NCBI GenBank assembly: GCA_036733965.1
Contig: DAIMZL010000026.1
Span: 1-32,467, forward strand
From: JAEXOD01 sp937930275
GTDB lineage: Bacteria; Bacteroidota; Ignavibacteria; Ignavibacteriales; Melioribacteraceae
Direction: 5' to 3'
DNA: 32,467 nt
The position numbers and the translations under genes are program-made. The notes beneath the pieces were generated by a model. It was not told where the DNA came from, did not search any database, and saw only the letters and a program-made list of their open reading frames with translations. Shown one piece after another: positions 23,766-32,467 of this stretch. Within the stretch, counting starts at the first letter, position 1; each line of letters starts with the position of its first letter.

Positions 23766-26579
23766 CTAATTAATTGGCAAATTTATCTCAAAAGATGTAC
23801 CGAAAGTATATTTAGAATCAACGTCAATTTTTCCGTTATGTTTATTTACAATTATATCGTACGATATAGCTAATCCCTGTCCCGTCCCTTTCCCCACTTC
23901 TTTAGTCGTAAAAAACATGTCGAAAATTTTATTTATATTTTCTTGTTTTATTCCGATACCGTCATCCTTCATTTTTATTACAACATTATCTTCTGTTGAG
24001 TAAGTTTCTATAAAGATATGACCTTTTGTCCTAATCCCCATTTTAATTGATTCGTCAATAGCTTGAGCGGAGTTTACAATCATATTTAATAATACTTGAT
24101 TAATTTCCTGAGCATTGCAGATTACTAAAGGTAAATTTTTATCAAGTTTCATTTCAAGTTCTGCAAAATATTTCCAAGCATTTTTACTTATTGTTGTAGT
24201 AACTTCTACACAATTGTTAATGTTTGTTAATACTTTAGTAGTTTGCCCCGGATGAGAAAAATCTTTCATTACTTTAATAATGTTAATAACTCTCTCAATT
24301 CCTGTTTGTGACTGTGAGGTTGCACTAATTCCTTCTTCTAAATAAAAGTGTAAATCTTTTTCGGTTAGTAATTTCCTAATATATTCAACGGGCACATTTC
24401 CCGATACCGAATAATTATTATTAACAAGCTCGTTAACAAACTGAGAAAAATATCCGAGACTTTCTGCTAAAAACCTATTATTATCATTTATATATTGCAT
24501 CGGTGTATTAATTTCGTGTGCTATACCGGCTGATAATTGTCCAATTGCTTCCATTTTTTGAGAAAAAGCAACTTTTTTTTCAGTATTAATTTTTTCGGTT
24601 ATATCCCAAAATATATAAATATATCCGTCGTTTTCGCCTGCCGCATTTGCAATTTCCGTAATACTAATGCTAATTATCTTTATTTCCCCGTTATCCATTA
24701 ATAATTTAAATGAATCTGTTCCTATTTTAAAAGAAGTAATAAATTTATAAAATCTAAATGCTTCTTCTTTATTTTCCTTTTCCGTATTTTGAATAAATAA
24801 AGAAGCAAAATAACGCATGTTTTTACCTAAGATTGCACTTTTTTCTTTCCCTAACATATTAAATACGGCATCGTTAGCGTGCACAATTACTTCATGTTTG
24901 TTTGTAGTTATTACTCCGTCAATAATATTTTTTAGAATTGTTTCTAACTCTTCTTTTTCTCTTTTAATTAGTTTTATGTTTTTATTTCTTATCAATAAAT
25001 TAACAAAATTATCGCTAATAGACTTTAGTTTTGCTATTGTAATATTAAATTCCTCGAACCTATTATTATTTCCCTCTGCACCAATATATCCTATTAATGC
25101 GTCATTAACAACAAGAGGCATTAATAATAAAAAACTTACGTCATAATTTATTAAATCATTTTTTAATATTCTACTTTCTTGCAACAACTTTTCATCATCA
25201 TTTTTAATAAGTACAATATTCTTTTCTCTTAGAAGCTTGTTTATTTTTAAATTTGCAATCACATTGTTATTTTCCAAAAATGTTTTATTCTGCATTTTAT
25301 CATCTTTATACCATCCTTGTGATAACTGAATTCTATTCCCCTTCTTTAAAAATAAACCGGTAAAAGAAACTTTTAAATACTTTCCTATTTCTTCAAGGTT
25401 TTTACTAAACACTTCATTTATATTTTCTATGCTCCCGGTCAAATAGTTTTTATTTAAGTTGGAAATTATTGTTTCAAAACTTAGGTAGTTTTTTAATTCG
25501 TCTTCAATCATTCTTCGTTTACTTACATCACGGAATATGCTTAAAACATAAGGAACGTCTTTTATGTAAATCACTTTATTTAATGCTTCTAACCATATTT
25601 TTTTACCGTTCCAAAGATTTACATAGTCTTCCGAGTGCTCTCTAATTTCATTCTTTTGAAATCTTTGTTTAAATTTTTCGTAAATATGCGTTTTTGGTTC
25701 GGAATAAACAATCGTAAATAATTTACCTAACAATTCTTCTCTTTTCTTTTCCACTAACAAACAATAGGAATCGTTTACTAAATTTATATTTCCATTTTTA
25801 TCAACAAGTCTAAATCCGTCTAACGAGTTTTCCCACAAACTTCTAAAAAGTAATTCTGCTTCTTTAGTTTTATTTTCGTTAATAATTAGTTTTTGGTATA
25901 TTTCTCTTTCTTCGGTAATATCATTAAAAACACCTACTTTTCCTCCATATTTCATCGTTTCCGTTAAATATGGTGATTTTATTAAAATATATACTCTTTT
26001 GTTTTCGTTAGTATTTTTAATTATTTTTTCTTCAAATACTACTTTTAAATTATTCTCTTTTTCTTCCTCAATTTTACAAATATCAATAATTTTTTTCGAT
26101 TTTTTATTTGAAATAAGTATATGCCTCGGAGTTTGAATTAATTTTTCAAACGCCATATTACAGTTCGCCAACTCGCCTTTTTCGTTTTCAAAAAAAACAG
26201 GCATCGGTATTGCGTCTAAAATCATTTGTGTTGAAGCAATATTTGTACTTTTTTCAACCTCGTGAAAAATAAACAAATAAAATATTCCCCCTCCTTCAAT
26301 ATTTTGCTTACTTGCATCACAAATAAATTTAGATTCTATCCCTTTTAATTTTACTTTTATTCTATTTTTTGCTTTTCTCTTTAAATTTTTAACACAATCT
26401 GCTTTTTCTCTTATTTCAAATATTTCTGATATATGCATTCCTTCAATCGTTTTTTTTCTTCCGATTATTTTTTTAAGTCCTTTACTATAAAAAATAATTC
26501 TAAAATCAACATCTGTTATTAAAAATATTGAGTCGGTCTGCTTCAAAATTTCATAAATTAATAAATCATTTTTTTTCAT
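23766..26579 (-). CDS. Cytoplasmic multi-PAS/GAF sensor histidine kinase
   Basis: A 937-residue kinase without membrane helices. PAS-like domains lie at about 1-115, 120-225, 245-365 and 555-670, with a GAF-like domain at 375-550 (DVSFLLLMPLVVNDALIGYIG). The third PAS shows NLVNDSYCLLVEKKREELLG and IFRDVSKRR, the fourth HANDAVFNMLGKEKSAILGK. The kinase core has the H-box AGIAHEINTPMQYINDN with H688, N-box LLNMIVNSAQAID, G1-box DDGIGIK, F-box IFDMFFTTKEVG and G2-box GTGQGLAISYDI. It begins directly after the stop of the upstream receiver gene with no gap, and the HD-type regulator follows 8 bp later, so the three likely form one phosphorelay. Signals are probably intracellular (redox, light or small ligands), not predictable. 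Confidence 0.88.
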   Translation of the reverse strand: MKKNDLLIYEILKQTDSIFLITDVDFRIIFYSKGLKKIIGRKKTIEGMHISEIFEIREKADCVKNLKRKAKNRIKVKLKGIESKFICDASKQNIEGGGIFYLFIFHEVEKSTNIASTQMILDAIPMPVFFENEKGELANCNMAFEKLIQTPRHILISNKKSKKIIDICKIEEEKENNLKVVFEEKIIKNTNENKRVYILIKSPYLTETMKYGGKVGVFNDITEEREIYQKLIINENKTKEAELLFRSLWENSLDGFRLVDKNGNINLVNDSYCLLVEKKREELLGKLFTIVYSEPKTHIYEKFKQRFQKNEIREHSEDYVNLWNGKKIWLEALNKVIYIKDVPYVLSIFRDVSKRRMIEDELKNYLSFETIISNLNKNYLTGSIENINEVFSKNLEEIGKYLKVSFTGLFLKKGNRIQLSQGWYKDDKMQNKTFLENNNVIANLKINKLLREKNIVLIKNDDEKLLQESRILKNDLINYDVSFLLLMPLVVNDALIGYIGAEGNNNRFEEFNITIAKLKSISDNFVNLLIRNKNIKLIKREKEELETILKNIIDGVITTNKHEVIVHANDAVFNMLGKEKSAILGKNMRYFASLFIQNTEKENKEEAFRFYKFITSFKIGTDSFKLLMDNGEIKIISISITEIANAAGENDGYIYIFWDITEKINTEKKVAFSQKMEAIGQLSAGIAHEINTPMQYINDNNRFLAESLGYFSQFVNELVNNNYSVSGNVPVEYIRKLLTEKDLHFYLEEGISATSQSQTGIERVINIIKVMKDFSHPGQTTKVLTNINNCVEVTTTISKNAWKYFAELEMKLDKNLPLVICNAQEINQVLLNMIVNSAQAIDESIKMGIRTKGHIFIETYSTEDNVVIKMKDDGIGIKQENINKIFDMFFTTKEVGKGTGQGLAISYDIIVNKHNGKIDVDSKYTFGTSFEINLPIN

Positions 26580-26948
26580 TTAAATATTTTCATCAATTTT
26601 ATTTAACAAGTCCAGCTTTGCAAAGGGTTTTTGCAAATAACCGGTTAACCCTAAATTTCTTAAATCTTCTGTTTCATAATCAAATTGGTATGCCGTTACC
26701 AAAATAATCGGTTTATTCACAAATAATTGTTCTTCTTTCAATATTTTGGCAAAAGTAATACCGTCCATTGGTTGCTGTAAATTAATATCAAGAAGTATTA
26801 AATCATAATTATTAGCTTTTATCTTGGATAAAGCTTCTTCAATATTTAATGCATAATCTACAAAATACTTATTACCGCACATTTTTTTAACAATATTTAC
26901 GGACATAATTAAATCTTCGACATATAAAATTTTTTTTAATTCTTCCAT
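26580..26948 (-). CDS. Single-domain response regulator (receiver)
   Basis: A 122-residue lone receiver. E11 and D12 in LYVEDLIMS, D54 in LILLDINLQQPMDG, T86 in ILVTAY and K107 in YLQKPF form the phosphorylation site. The DINL..PMDG form with an extra glutamine pair is typical of receivers that accompany hybrid or multi-PAS kinases. It is the first gene of the operon: its TAA abuts the ATG of the multi-PAS kinase (zero-base gap), implying translational coupling. Confidence 0.88.
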   Translation of the reverse strand: MEELKKILYVEDLIMSVNIVKKMCGNKYFVDYALNIEEALSKIKANNYDLILLDINLQQPMDGITFAKILKEEQLFVNKPIILVTAYQFDYETEDLRNLGLTGYLQKPFAKLDLLNKIDENI

Positions 26949-27337
26949 AATATTTCTCGCCGCCTTATAGTGTATAAATTACGATTATTTAGCTTAATAT
27001 AATTGTTTTCTTTATTTAATGCAACGGAGTGTGTTTATATAAGATATTTAATATTATAATTACTTAAATTAATTAGTAATAATTAAATTGTTAGTTTTTA
27101 TTTGATGATTTGGCAAATTATAACATGTATTAAACCAATTAATTTTTTGCCCAAACTTTCTTAACATGTAAATTTTCTAAAAATACTCGTCACTTAACTG
27201 TTTATAAAGATTCCGATTAAATCAATTTGAAAGATTTAGCGTCTATTATTCCCCTCCTTAAATTTATAAGGAGGGGATTTCTTTTCTTTTTATTTCTATT
27301 TTTTTGGATTTTAACCCAATATTTATTATTAGTTTAT
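26949..27337. other. Intergenic region between the receiver operon and the BNR-repeat gene
   Basis: No gene is seen in these 389 bp. It should hold the promoter of the receiver-kinase-regulator operon on the minus strand, but no exact TTG-N20-TAnnTTTG match was found near it. The only clear structure is the hairpin at 27251-27276. Confidence 0.6.
27251..27276. terminator. Strong hairpin after the BNR-repeat gene
   Basis: CCCCTCCTTA (27251-27260) and TAAGGAGGGG (27267-27276) form a perfect 10-bp stem with a 6-base loop. It lies 62 bp beyond the stop of the minus-strand BNR-repeat gene. The T-rich tract is on its right, which suits plus-strand transcription better; for the minus-strand gene it would be a stem without a good U-run. 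It could equally be a dispersed palindrome like that at 100-120. Confidence 0.5.
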
Positions 27338-29728
27338 CTATCTCACTAAATTCATTTTTTTAACTAAGCTTTTTCCTTCTAATATTAATTGATAAAAATA
27401 TACACCGCTGGAATTATTTTGGGAATTCCAAGTATTAGTATAAATTCCTGCTTCAAGCTCTGCATTAACCAAAGTAGAAACCTCTTTCCCGAGTACATCA
27501 TATATCTTTAATGAAACAAACTGCTTTTTCGGAATTGAGAATGTAATATTTGTTTCAGGGTTAAACGGATTAGGGTAGTTCTGCTCTAAAGATATGGCAG
27601 TAGGAATTTCCGAAATATCGGCTTCAATTTCATCCGAATAACTTGCCGTACCGTCATAATCAATTTGTTTTAGGCGATAATAATATTTATCGGCTTTTAA
27701 TCTGCTATCGGTATAATTATATTCGCAAATTTCGGTAGAATTTCCTTTACCGTTAATAAATGCAACTTTTTCCCAACTATTATTTTTTATTGATTTTCGT
27801 TGAATTTCAAAACCATAATTATTTGTTTCCGTTACCGTTTTCCAACTTAATAAAACATCATTTTTTGAAACTTCTACCGAAAAAGAAACTAAACTAACCG
27901 GAATAGTAAAATCAGTTAATTTATAAACTAATCCGTTTGCCGCACTAATAAGTAATGCGGATTCGTCATATTTTGCCAAATCAAGCAGATCTTTTTGTTC
28001 ATTCAAAGTTACCGCAACAGTCATTAAATTGGGATTAATGGTTCGTAAAATTAAGCCTCCTTGACCAACGGCAAATACATTATTTTCATCAAAAGCAAAA
28101 ACATCGTGAATTAGTTTGCCTTGAAGGGCAAGCGTATCAGTTAATAACGTTAAAGTTCTAAATGCGTCTGTTGTTTTATATACTGCTCCGTTTTCTCCGC
28201 AAATATATCCCTTTTGTCCGTCAAGCATGTAAATTCCTGTTACTTGTCCTGTCGGTTTTGACATTTCACCATGTGACCAAGTTAGACCGTCTGTAGTGCC
28301 AAAAAGTCTATCTCCCGATCCACACGTAAAGCCCACCGTGGGCGAAACCATATTGATATCATATAGAGTGGTTGCATCAAATACAGCTTTTTCTGTCCAA
28401 GAATTGCCAGCATTAGTAGTATAAAGTACTTTTCCTTCGTTTGTTACGGTATATCCGTTTTGCGAATCAAAAAAGCTTAGTTTGTATAATCTTGTTGTTG
28501 AAGTACCTATTGATTTATTTTGCCATATTTGCCCGTTATTAGTAGATACAAAATATCCTCCGCCTCGTCCGCAAGTATATATATTACCACCAAATTTAAC
28601 GGCATCATACAAAATATCACCTGTTGTAAAGTTCGTTTTATTCCAAGTAGCTCCTTCGTTTTCAGAGTAATTTAACTCACCTCTATCACCGGCAATTACT
28701 ATATCTTTAGTCGTCTGTTCAACAAATATTCCGTACATATCTCTTGAACTATTGGCAATATTTTGCCATGTCAAACCGTCATCAGTCGATTTAATTAAAG
28801 TGCTTCTGTAAGCGCCTCCTAATAATATATTTCCGACTTTAAACGAAGTCCTAATTACTTCGCTTGTAAACGAGTCTTTTAATACCCAGCTTACACCTCC
28901 GTTTGTCGTTCTGTAAGCCACACCGTTGGACCCCAAAGCAACACCGATATTTGCATCCTTAAAACTTAATGTATAAAAAGTTGTAACGGCTATTTGTCCG
29001 CCGTTAGTAAAAGTCGAACCGCCGTCAGTACTTTTTGCAAAAACACCTGTTGTACCGGTCGCATAAAAAGTATTATTATCAACTTTAACAATATCATATA
29101 ATGCAGCGGTTGAACCGGTAACCGTTCCCGTTGCCCATGTTGTACCCCCGTCAGTGGTCTTTAAAAATTTTCCGGAAGCACCAACAACAACGCAGTTGTT
29201 TAAATCACTCCAATACATTTTATACATAGTATTACTATTGGATGTATTTACTCCGTTCCAAGTTACTCCGCCGTCAGTAGATTTAATAACGTTAAATCCG
29301 CCGTTGGATGCACCGCAAGCATACGCAAGTTGTTCGTTTAACATAACAATATAGTTTATTCCGCCGTTATAAACAGAAGTGGGACTAACATTAGTCCATG
29401 TATTCCCACCGTCAGAAGTTCTATAAATAACACCTGAAGAACCTCCTACTAAACCAATATTTTCGGTTGCAAATGAAATTGCTGTTAAGTTATCACCCGA
29501 ACTAAAATTTCCGGAAACGTCTTCCCAAGTTATACCTAAATCAGTTGATTTATTCACAAAACTTATAACCCCTAAATTGTATCCTACCAAATACAATTTA
29601 TTACCCGCATAACTAAAGCTGCGTAAATCCCCCTTAAATGTTGCCTCTCTAATTTTAGAAATATTTAATTGGGCAAAACTTATTTCGTTAAATAAAAACA
29701 ATAACGTAAGTAAAATTATCTTTTTCAT
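27338..29728 (-). CDS. Secreted Ycf48/BNR-repeat beta-propeller protein with type IX secretion sorting domain
   Basis: A 796-residue secreted protein. The first 20 residues are a signal peptide (KKIILLTLLFLFNEISFAQ). About 30-600 consist of repeated units of roughly 40-45 residues with the BNR-like motif S/TTDGGxTW (for example RTSDGGNTWTNV, KTTDGGTTWATG, STNNGQIWQNK), as in Ycf48-type beta-propellers. A fibronectin-III-like segment (about 610-710, with LLSWKTVTETNNYGFEIQR) follows. The last 80 residues are a type A T9SS sorting domain: LEQNYPNPFNPETNITFSI, LKIYDVLGKEVSTL and SSGVYFYQL. The protein is therefore exported by Sec and then attached to or released from the outer surface. The specific role is unknown. 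An AAGGGG lies upstream of the ATG. Confidence 0.88.
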   Translation of the reverse strand: MKKIILLTLLFLFNEISFAQLNISKIREATFKGDLRSFSYAGNKLYLVGYNLGVISFVNKSTDLGITWEDVSGNFSSGDNLTAISFATENIGLVGGSSGVIYRTSDGGNTWTNVSPTSVYNGGINYIVMLNEQLAYACGASNGGFNVIKSTDGGVTWNGVNTSNSNTMYKMYWSDLNNCVVVGASGKFLKTTDGGTTWATGTVTGSTAALYDIVKVDNNTFYATGTTGVFAKSTDGGSTFTNGGQIAVTTFYTLSFKDANIGVALGSNGVAYRTTNGGVSWVLKDSFTSEVIRTSFKVGNILLGGAYRSTLIKSTDDGLTWQNIANSSRDMYGIFVEQTTKDIVIAGDRGELNYSENEGATWNKTNFTTGDILYDAVKFGGNIYTCGRGGGYFVSTNNGQIWQNKSIGTSTTRLYKLSFFDSQNGYTVTNEGKVLYTTNAGNSWTEKAVFDATTLYDINMVSPTVGFTCGSGDRLFGTTDGLTWSHGEMSKPTGQVTGIYMLDGQKGYICGENGAVYKTTDAFRTLTLLTDTLALQGKLIHDVFAFDENNVFAVGQGGLILRTINPNLMTVAVTLNEQKDLLDLAKYDESALLISAANGLVYKLTDFTIPVSLVSFSVEVSKNDVLLSWKTVTETNNYGFEIQRKSIKNNSWEKVAFINGKGNSTEICEYNYTDSRLKADKYYYRLKQIDYDGTASYSDEIEADISEIPTAISLEQNYPNPFNPETNITFSIPKKQFVSLKIYDVLGKEVSTLVNAELEAGIYTNTWNSQNNSSGVYFYQLILEGKSLVKKMNLVR

Positions 29729-29847
29729 TTTTATCCCCTTTTTATTTTACAAGTTAAATAATCCGGCAATTTGTTTTATGTCAGTTAAAGAATTTTTTAA
29801 TGATACTAATATTTCTTATATTTATCAATAAAAAAAATGCAAGTTTT

Positions 29848-31461
29848 ATGTTAAAACACTTATATATTTTTATTTTTTTGTTTGTTAACTTAAGTTTTGC
29901 ACAAAATAATTTAATAGAAAAAATAAAAACTCATTTGGATTATCTCGGAAGTGATTTATTTAAGGGGAGAGGTACAGGCACAACGGGAGGTAATTTGGCT
30001 GCAAAATATTTGGCAGAGGAGTTTTCAAAATCTAATTTAATTCCCATAATAAACAACGGCACCTTCTACCAAAATATACCACTGCATGCATTTAAACCGG
30101 CAACAACCTCAAAGATTATTCTATACAGTAATAATAGTTCCGATACTCTAACAATTAATAATGATTTTGTTGTTTTTCAAGTAACCGAGGATTTTTCTTC
30201 CAATAGAACTCTGGATGCCGTTTTTGTAGGGTACGGAATAAATGCTCCCGAGTACGATTATAACGATTATCTTAGTATTAATGTTGAAGGGAAAGTAGCA
30301 GTAATGCTTGAAGGGGAACCTATAAGCGATGATATATCATTTTTTGAAGGTAAAAAGGAGACAATTTATTCTTCGTTGGCTGTAAAACTTCGTTTAGCAT
30401 TATCAAAAGGAGCTCGAGGATGTATAGTTGTTCCAAATCCTCTAAATAATACACCGGCATATTGGAATTCGTTAAAACAAACATATTCGTTTGAGCATCT
30501 TTCTCTTGCTTATTCTTCAAATGTAAACTTAGGTATAATAATTAATTTTCAAAAGGCTGCTTTATTATTTCAAAACTCAAAATATTCACTAAACGAATTG
30601 TTAAAGTTAACAAAAGAACATAAAATTTACAATTTCCCTCTTGCGGTAAAAATATCGATTTCCGGAAGTTATAAAAGACGTGATTTTTTAGCACCTAACA
30701 TTATAGGTAAAATAAACGGTAGTGATGATAAATTGCAAGACAAGTACATTTTAGTAAGTGCACATTACGATCATCTGGGAGTTGGTGAAAAAATAAAAGG
30801 GGATTCTATATATAACGGCGTATATGATAACGCTTCCGGTGTTGCGGCTTTATTAGCTTTAACCGATTTTTTTTCAATTAATAAACCGAAACATTCAATT
30901 ATTTTTTTATTAACAACGGGTGAAGAAGCAGGTTTATTAGGTTCGTCATATTATGCCGCTAATCCACCTGTTCCGTTATACAAAACTATAGCAAATATAA
31001 ATATTGACGGGATGTCATCATTTGATTCGGTGAAAGGGATTATCGGAATAGGTGCGGAATATTCAACTCTGCTTAAAATTTTGGAACAAACAGCATTAAA
31101 GAACAATGTTTCGGTAGATAGAATTCCCGAGATATTTTATCAATCCGAAGCATTTAAGCATAGCGACCAAATAAGTTTTGCCGATGCCGGAATTCCTTCA
31201 ATTTTAATATCCGAATCAATAAATTATAAAAATCTTACTTATGAAGAAGGCTTAAATAAATATATAAAATATATTACCGAAATATATCATACTCCTTTTG
31301 ATGATCTTACTTTACCAATTAATTTTAATGCTTTTATACAACATCTAAATATCATAAAAGATTTTATTTCAATTTTGGACAATAATTCAGAAGAACCCGA
31401 ATGGAACGAAGGTGTTTCATATTCAATTGAACGATTACGCACAAAAGCAGAAAAAAGATGA
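29848..31461 (+). CDS. Exported M28-family zinc aminopeptidase with PA-like insert
   Basis: From the ATG at 29848 the protein is 537 residues and begins with a signal peptide (LKHLYIFIFLFVNLSFAQ); a longer start at 29800 would put a second hydrophobic stretch before it and is less likely. Residues 100-270 hold a PA-like domain (VFVGYGINAPEYDYNDYLSI, ARGCIVVPNP). The M28 catalytic domain has the complete two-zinc set: H306 in SAHYDHLG, D327 in YDNASG, E359/E360 in GEEAGLLGS, D387 in NIDG and H438 in KHSDQ. It should remove N-terminal amino acids from peptides in the periplasm or outside. The stop overlaps the next gene's start (ATGA), so the two are translationally coupled. Confidence 0.9.
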   Translation: MLKHLYIFIFLFVNLSFAQNNLIEKIKTHLDYLGSDLFKGRGTGTTGGNLAAKYLAEEFSKSNLIPIINNGTFYQNIPLHAFKPATTSKIILYSNNSSDTLTINNDFVVFQVTEDFSSNRTLDAVFVGYGINAPEYDYNDYLSINVEGKVAVMLEGEPISDDISFFEGKKETIYSSLAVKLRLALSKGARGCIVVPNPLNNTPAYWNSLKQTYSFEHLSLAYSSNVNLGIIINFQKAALLFQNSKYSLNELLKLTKEHKIYNFPLAVKISISGSYKRRDFLAPNIIGKINGSDDKLQDKYILVSAHYDHLGVGEKIKGDSIYNGVYDNASGVAALLALTDFFSINKPKHSIIFLLTTGEEAGLLGSSYYAANPPVPLYKTIANINIDGMSSFDSVKGIIGIGAEYSTLLKILEQTALKNNVSVDRIPEIFYQSEAFKHSDQISFADAGIPSILISESINYKNLTYEEGLNKYIKYITEIYHTPFDDLTLPINFNAFIQHLNIIKDFISILDNNSEEPEWNEGVSYSIERLRTKAEKR

Positions 31462-32306
31462 TTAAACATAAACTTTTACTTGTTATTTCGGTTGTAAATG
31501 TTTTTTTACTAACAACTTGCAGTCCGGTAATTAACAATAAAACCGAAATTATTCGTATTAAAGGCTCCGATACAATGTTTGGTTTAACCACTGCACTTGC
31601 CGAAGAATTTATGAAAACCCATAGTTCTATTTCTATTTATGTTGACGGAGGCGGAACCGAAGAAGGAATCGATGCTTTGCTAAAAGAAGAAGCAGATATT
31701 GCGTTGGCAAGTCGTTTACCAAGTACTAACGAAACAAAATTGCTTGCAGATTATTACGGATCTGTAGGGATGTTTTATTTAATTGCCAAGGACGGAATAA
31801 TAATTTATTTAAATAAAGAAAATTCCGTTTCGGATTTATCATTAGAACAGCTAAAAAATATTTTTACAGGAAAAATAACAAACTGGATCCGTGCCGGGGG
31901 CAATAATTTACCTATTTCAGTAATTAACAGACCCCCTTCAAGCGGTACTCGAATGTACTTTAAGGAACATGTTTTAAATGACAGCAGCTACACGGATAAA
32001 TCCATAATACGATTTACCAATAAAAGCGTAATTAAAGAAGTAAGCGAAAACATTAATTCAGTAGGCTACGGAGGTTTTGCATTTATTAACGAAAAAAATA
32101 TAAAATATGCTACTATTAACAATATTTCGCCAACAGAAGAAAATATAAGAAACGATTCTTATCCGCTTACTCGGTACCTGCATTTTTTTACAACACGAAC
32201 TGCAAAAGGAGCAGTAAAATTATTTATTGACTGGGTTATAAGTCCCGAAGGTCAAAAAACAATAAAAAAACAAGGATTTGTTCCATTATGGGAAGTCGAA
32301 TTTTAA
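31458..32306 (+). CDS. PstS-like phosphate-binding lipoprotein
   Basis: A 282-residue periplasmic substrate-binding protein of the PstS family. The N-terminus is a lipoprotein signal with a lipobox ending at the cysteine of FLLTTCSPV. Phosphate-site motifs are present: RIKGSDTMFGLTTALAEEF, DGGGTEEGIDALL and INRPPSSGTRMYF, and the C-terminal SPEGQKTIKKQGFVPL is typical. It would bind phosphate or a similar oxyanion for an ABC importer or act as a sensor. No pstC, pstA or pstB lies in the window; instead it overlaps the M28 peptidase gene by 4 bp, an unusual partner. Its stop overlaps the stop of trpA on the other strand by 4 bp. Confidence 0.87.
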   Translation: MIKHKLLLVISVVNVFLLTTCSPVINNKTEIIRIKGSDTMFGLTTALAEEFMKTHSSISIYVDGGGTEEGIDALLKEEADIALASRLPSTNETKLLADYYGSVGMFYLIAKDGIIIYLNKENSVSDLSLEQLKNIFTGKITNWIRAGGNNLPISVINRPPSSGTRMYFKEHVLNDSSYTDKSIIRFTNKSVIKEVSENINSVGYGGFAFINEKNIKYATINNISPTEENIRNDSYPLTRYLHFFTTRTAKGAVKLFIDWVISPEGQKTIKKQGFVPLWEVEF

Positions 32307-32467
32307 TTATTCAGACATGCTAATTTAAGTTTTTTAACTAAATCAATAGCTTCAACTTTTCCGTTCAATTTATCTAATTTACTAACTACTGCACTACCGA
32401 CTATAACTCCGTCACATACCGGAGAAAAATATTTAACGCTTTCTTCATCCGATATACCAAATCCCAC
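32303..32467 (-). CDS. trpA: Tryptophan synthase alpha subunit, C-terminal fragment (cut by window edge)
   Basis: The minus strand reads in frame for 54 residues to a TAA, beginning VGFGISDEESVKYFSPVCDG and continuing VIVGSAVVSKL. This is the conserved C-terminal barrel segment of TrpA (GFGIS ... ADGVIVGSAIV), which cleaves indole-3-glycerol phosphate for tryptophan synthesis. The 5' part lies beyond the window, so this is an edge truncation, not a broken gene. It is convergent with the PstS-like gene and overlaps it by 4 bp. Confidence 0.88.
   Translation of the reverse strand: MGFGISDEESVKYFSPVCDGVIVGSAVVSKLDKLNGKVEAIDLVKKLKLACLNN

Noticed and set aside
29800..29847. Upstream ATG of the M28 peptidase as the true start
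   Set aside because: It would add 16 hydrophobic and lysine residues before a complete signal peptide; the ATG at 29848 gives a normal one.

Overview
This window looks like chromosomal DNA from an AT-rich member of the FCB (Bacteroidota/Chlorobiota/Ignavibacteriota) superphylum, most likely an Ignavibacteriota-type bacterium. The grounds are low GC by eye, a large secreted protein ending in the 'LEQNYPNPFNPETN' type IX secretion sorting domain typical of Ignavibacteria, several candidate promoters of the Bacteroidota form TTG-N20-TAnnTTTG, and the overall style of the two-component, ECF-sigma and DUF4097 genes. The taxonomic call is inference from these signs. No rRNA, tRNA, CRISPR array, transposase or integrase was seen.

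Layout. 1-445: intergenic, with a REP-like hairpin and a candidate promoter. 446-2964 (+): pyrimidine module, an NCS2 uracil permease followed by a PreA-type dihydropyrimidine dehydrogenase subunit. 2991-7496 (-): a signalling operon of Cache-HAMP-GAF histidine kinase, CheY-like receiver, receiver-PP2C phosphatase and STAS protein, i.e. a His-Asp relay feeding an RsbU/RsbV-like switch. 7695-9185 (-): a DUF1330 protein and a SpoU-type RNA methyltransferase fused to a MarR-like domain. 9403-15987 (+): an SPFH/band-7 membrane protein and a 1864-residue protein that joins a degenerate aminotransferase domain, an intact-looking aminotransferase domain and a phosphoenolpyruvate-carboxylase-like domain. 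16152-18857 (-): ECF sigma factor, zinc-finger anti-sigma factor with HEAT-like repeats, and a secreted DUF4097 protein. 19027-20511 (+): glycogen synthase.

20492-22730: a two-gene cassette (OLD/AAA15-type ATPase and a small TOPRIM-like protein, both on the minus strand) bounded by two perfect 68-bp direct repeats. The right repeat is the last 68 bp of the neighbouring response-regulator gene and the left one covers the end of glgA. Removing one unit of 2171 bp would leave glgA and the regulator gene both intact and overlapping tail to tail by 20 bp. This is the strongest candidate for an undescribed system: an apparent anti-phage-type cassette inserted with no recombinase of its own.

22663-26948 (-): second signalling operon (receiver, multi-PAS/GAF histidine kinase, receiver with a degenerate HD domain). 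27338-29728 (-): secreted Ycf48/BNR-repeat protein with a T9SS tail. 29848-32306 (+): exported M28 peptidase and a PstS-like phosphate-binding lipoprotein, overlapping by 4 bp. 32303-32467 (-): 3' end of trpA, cut by the window edge.
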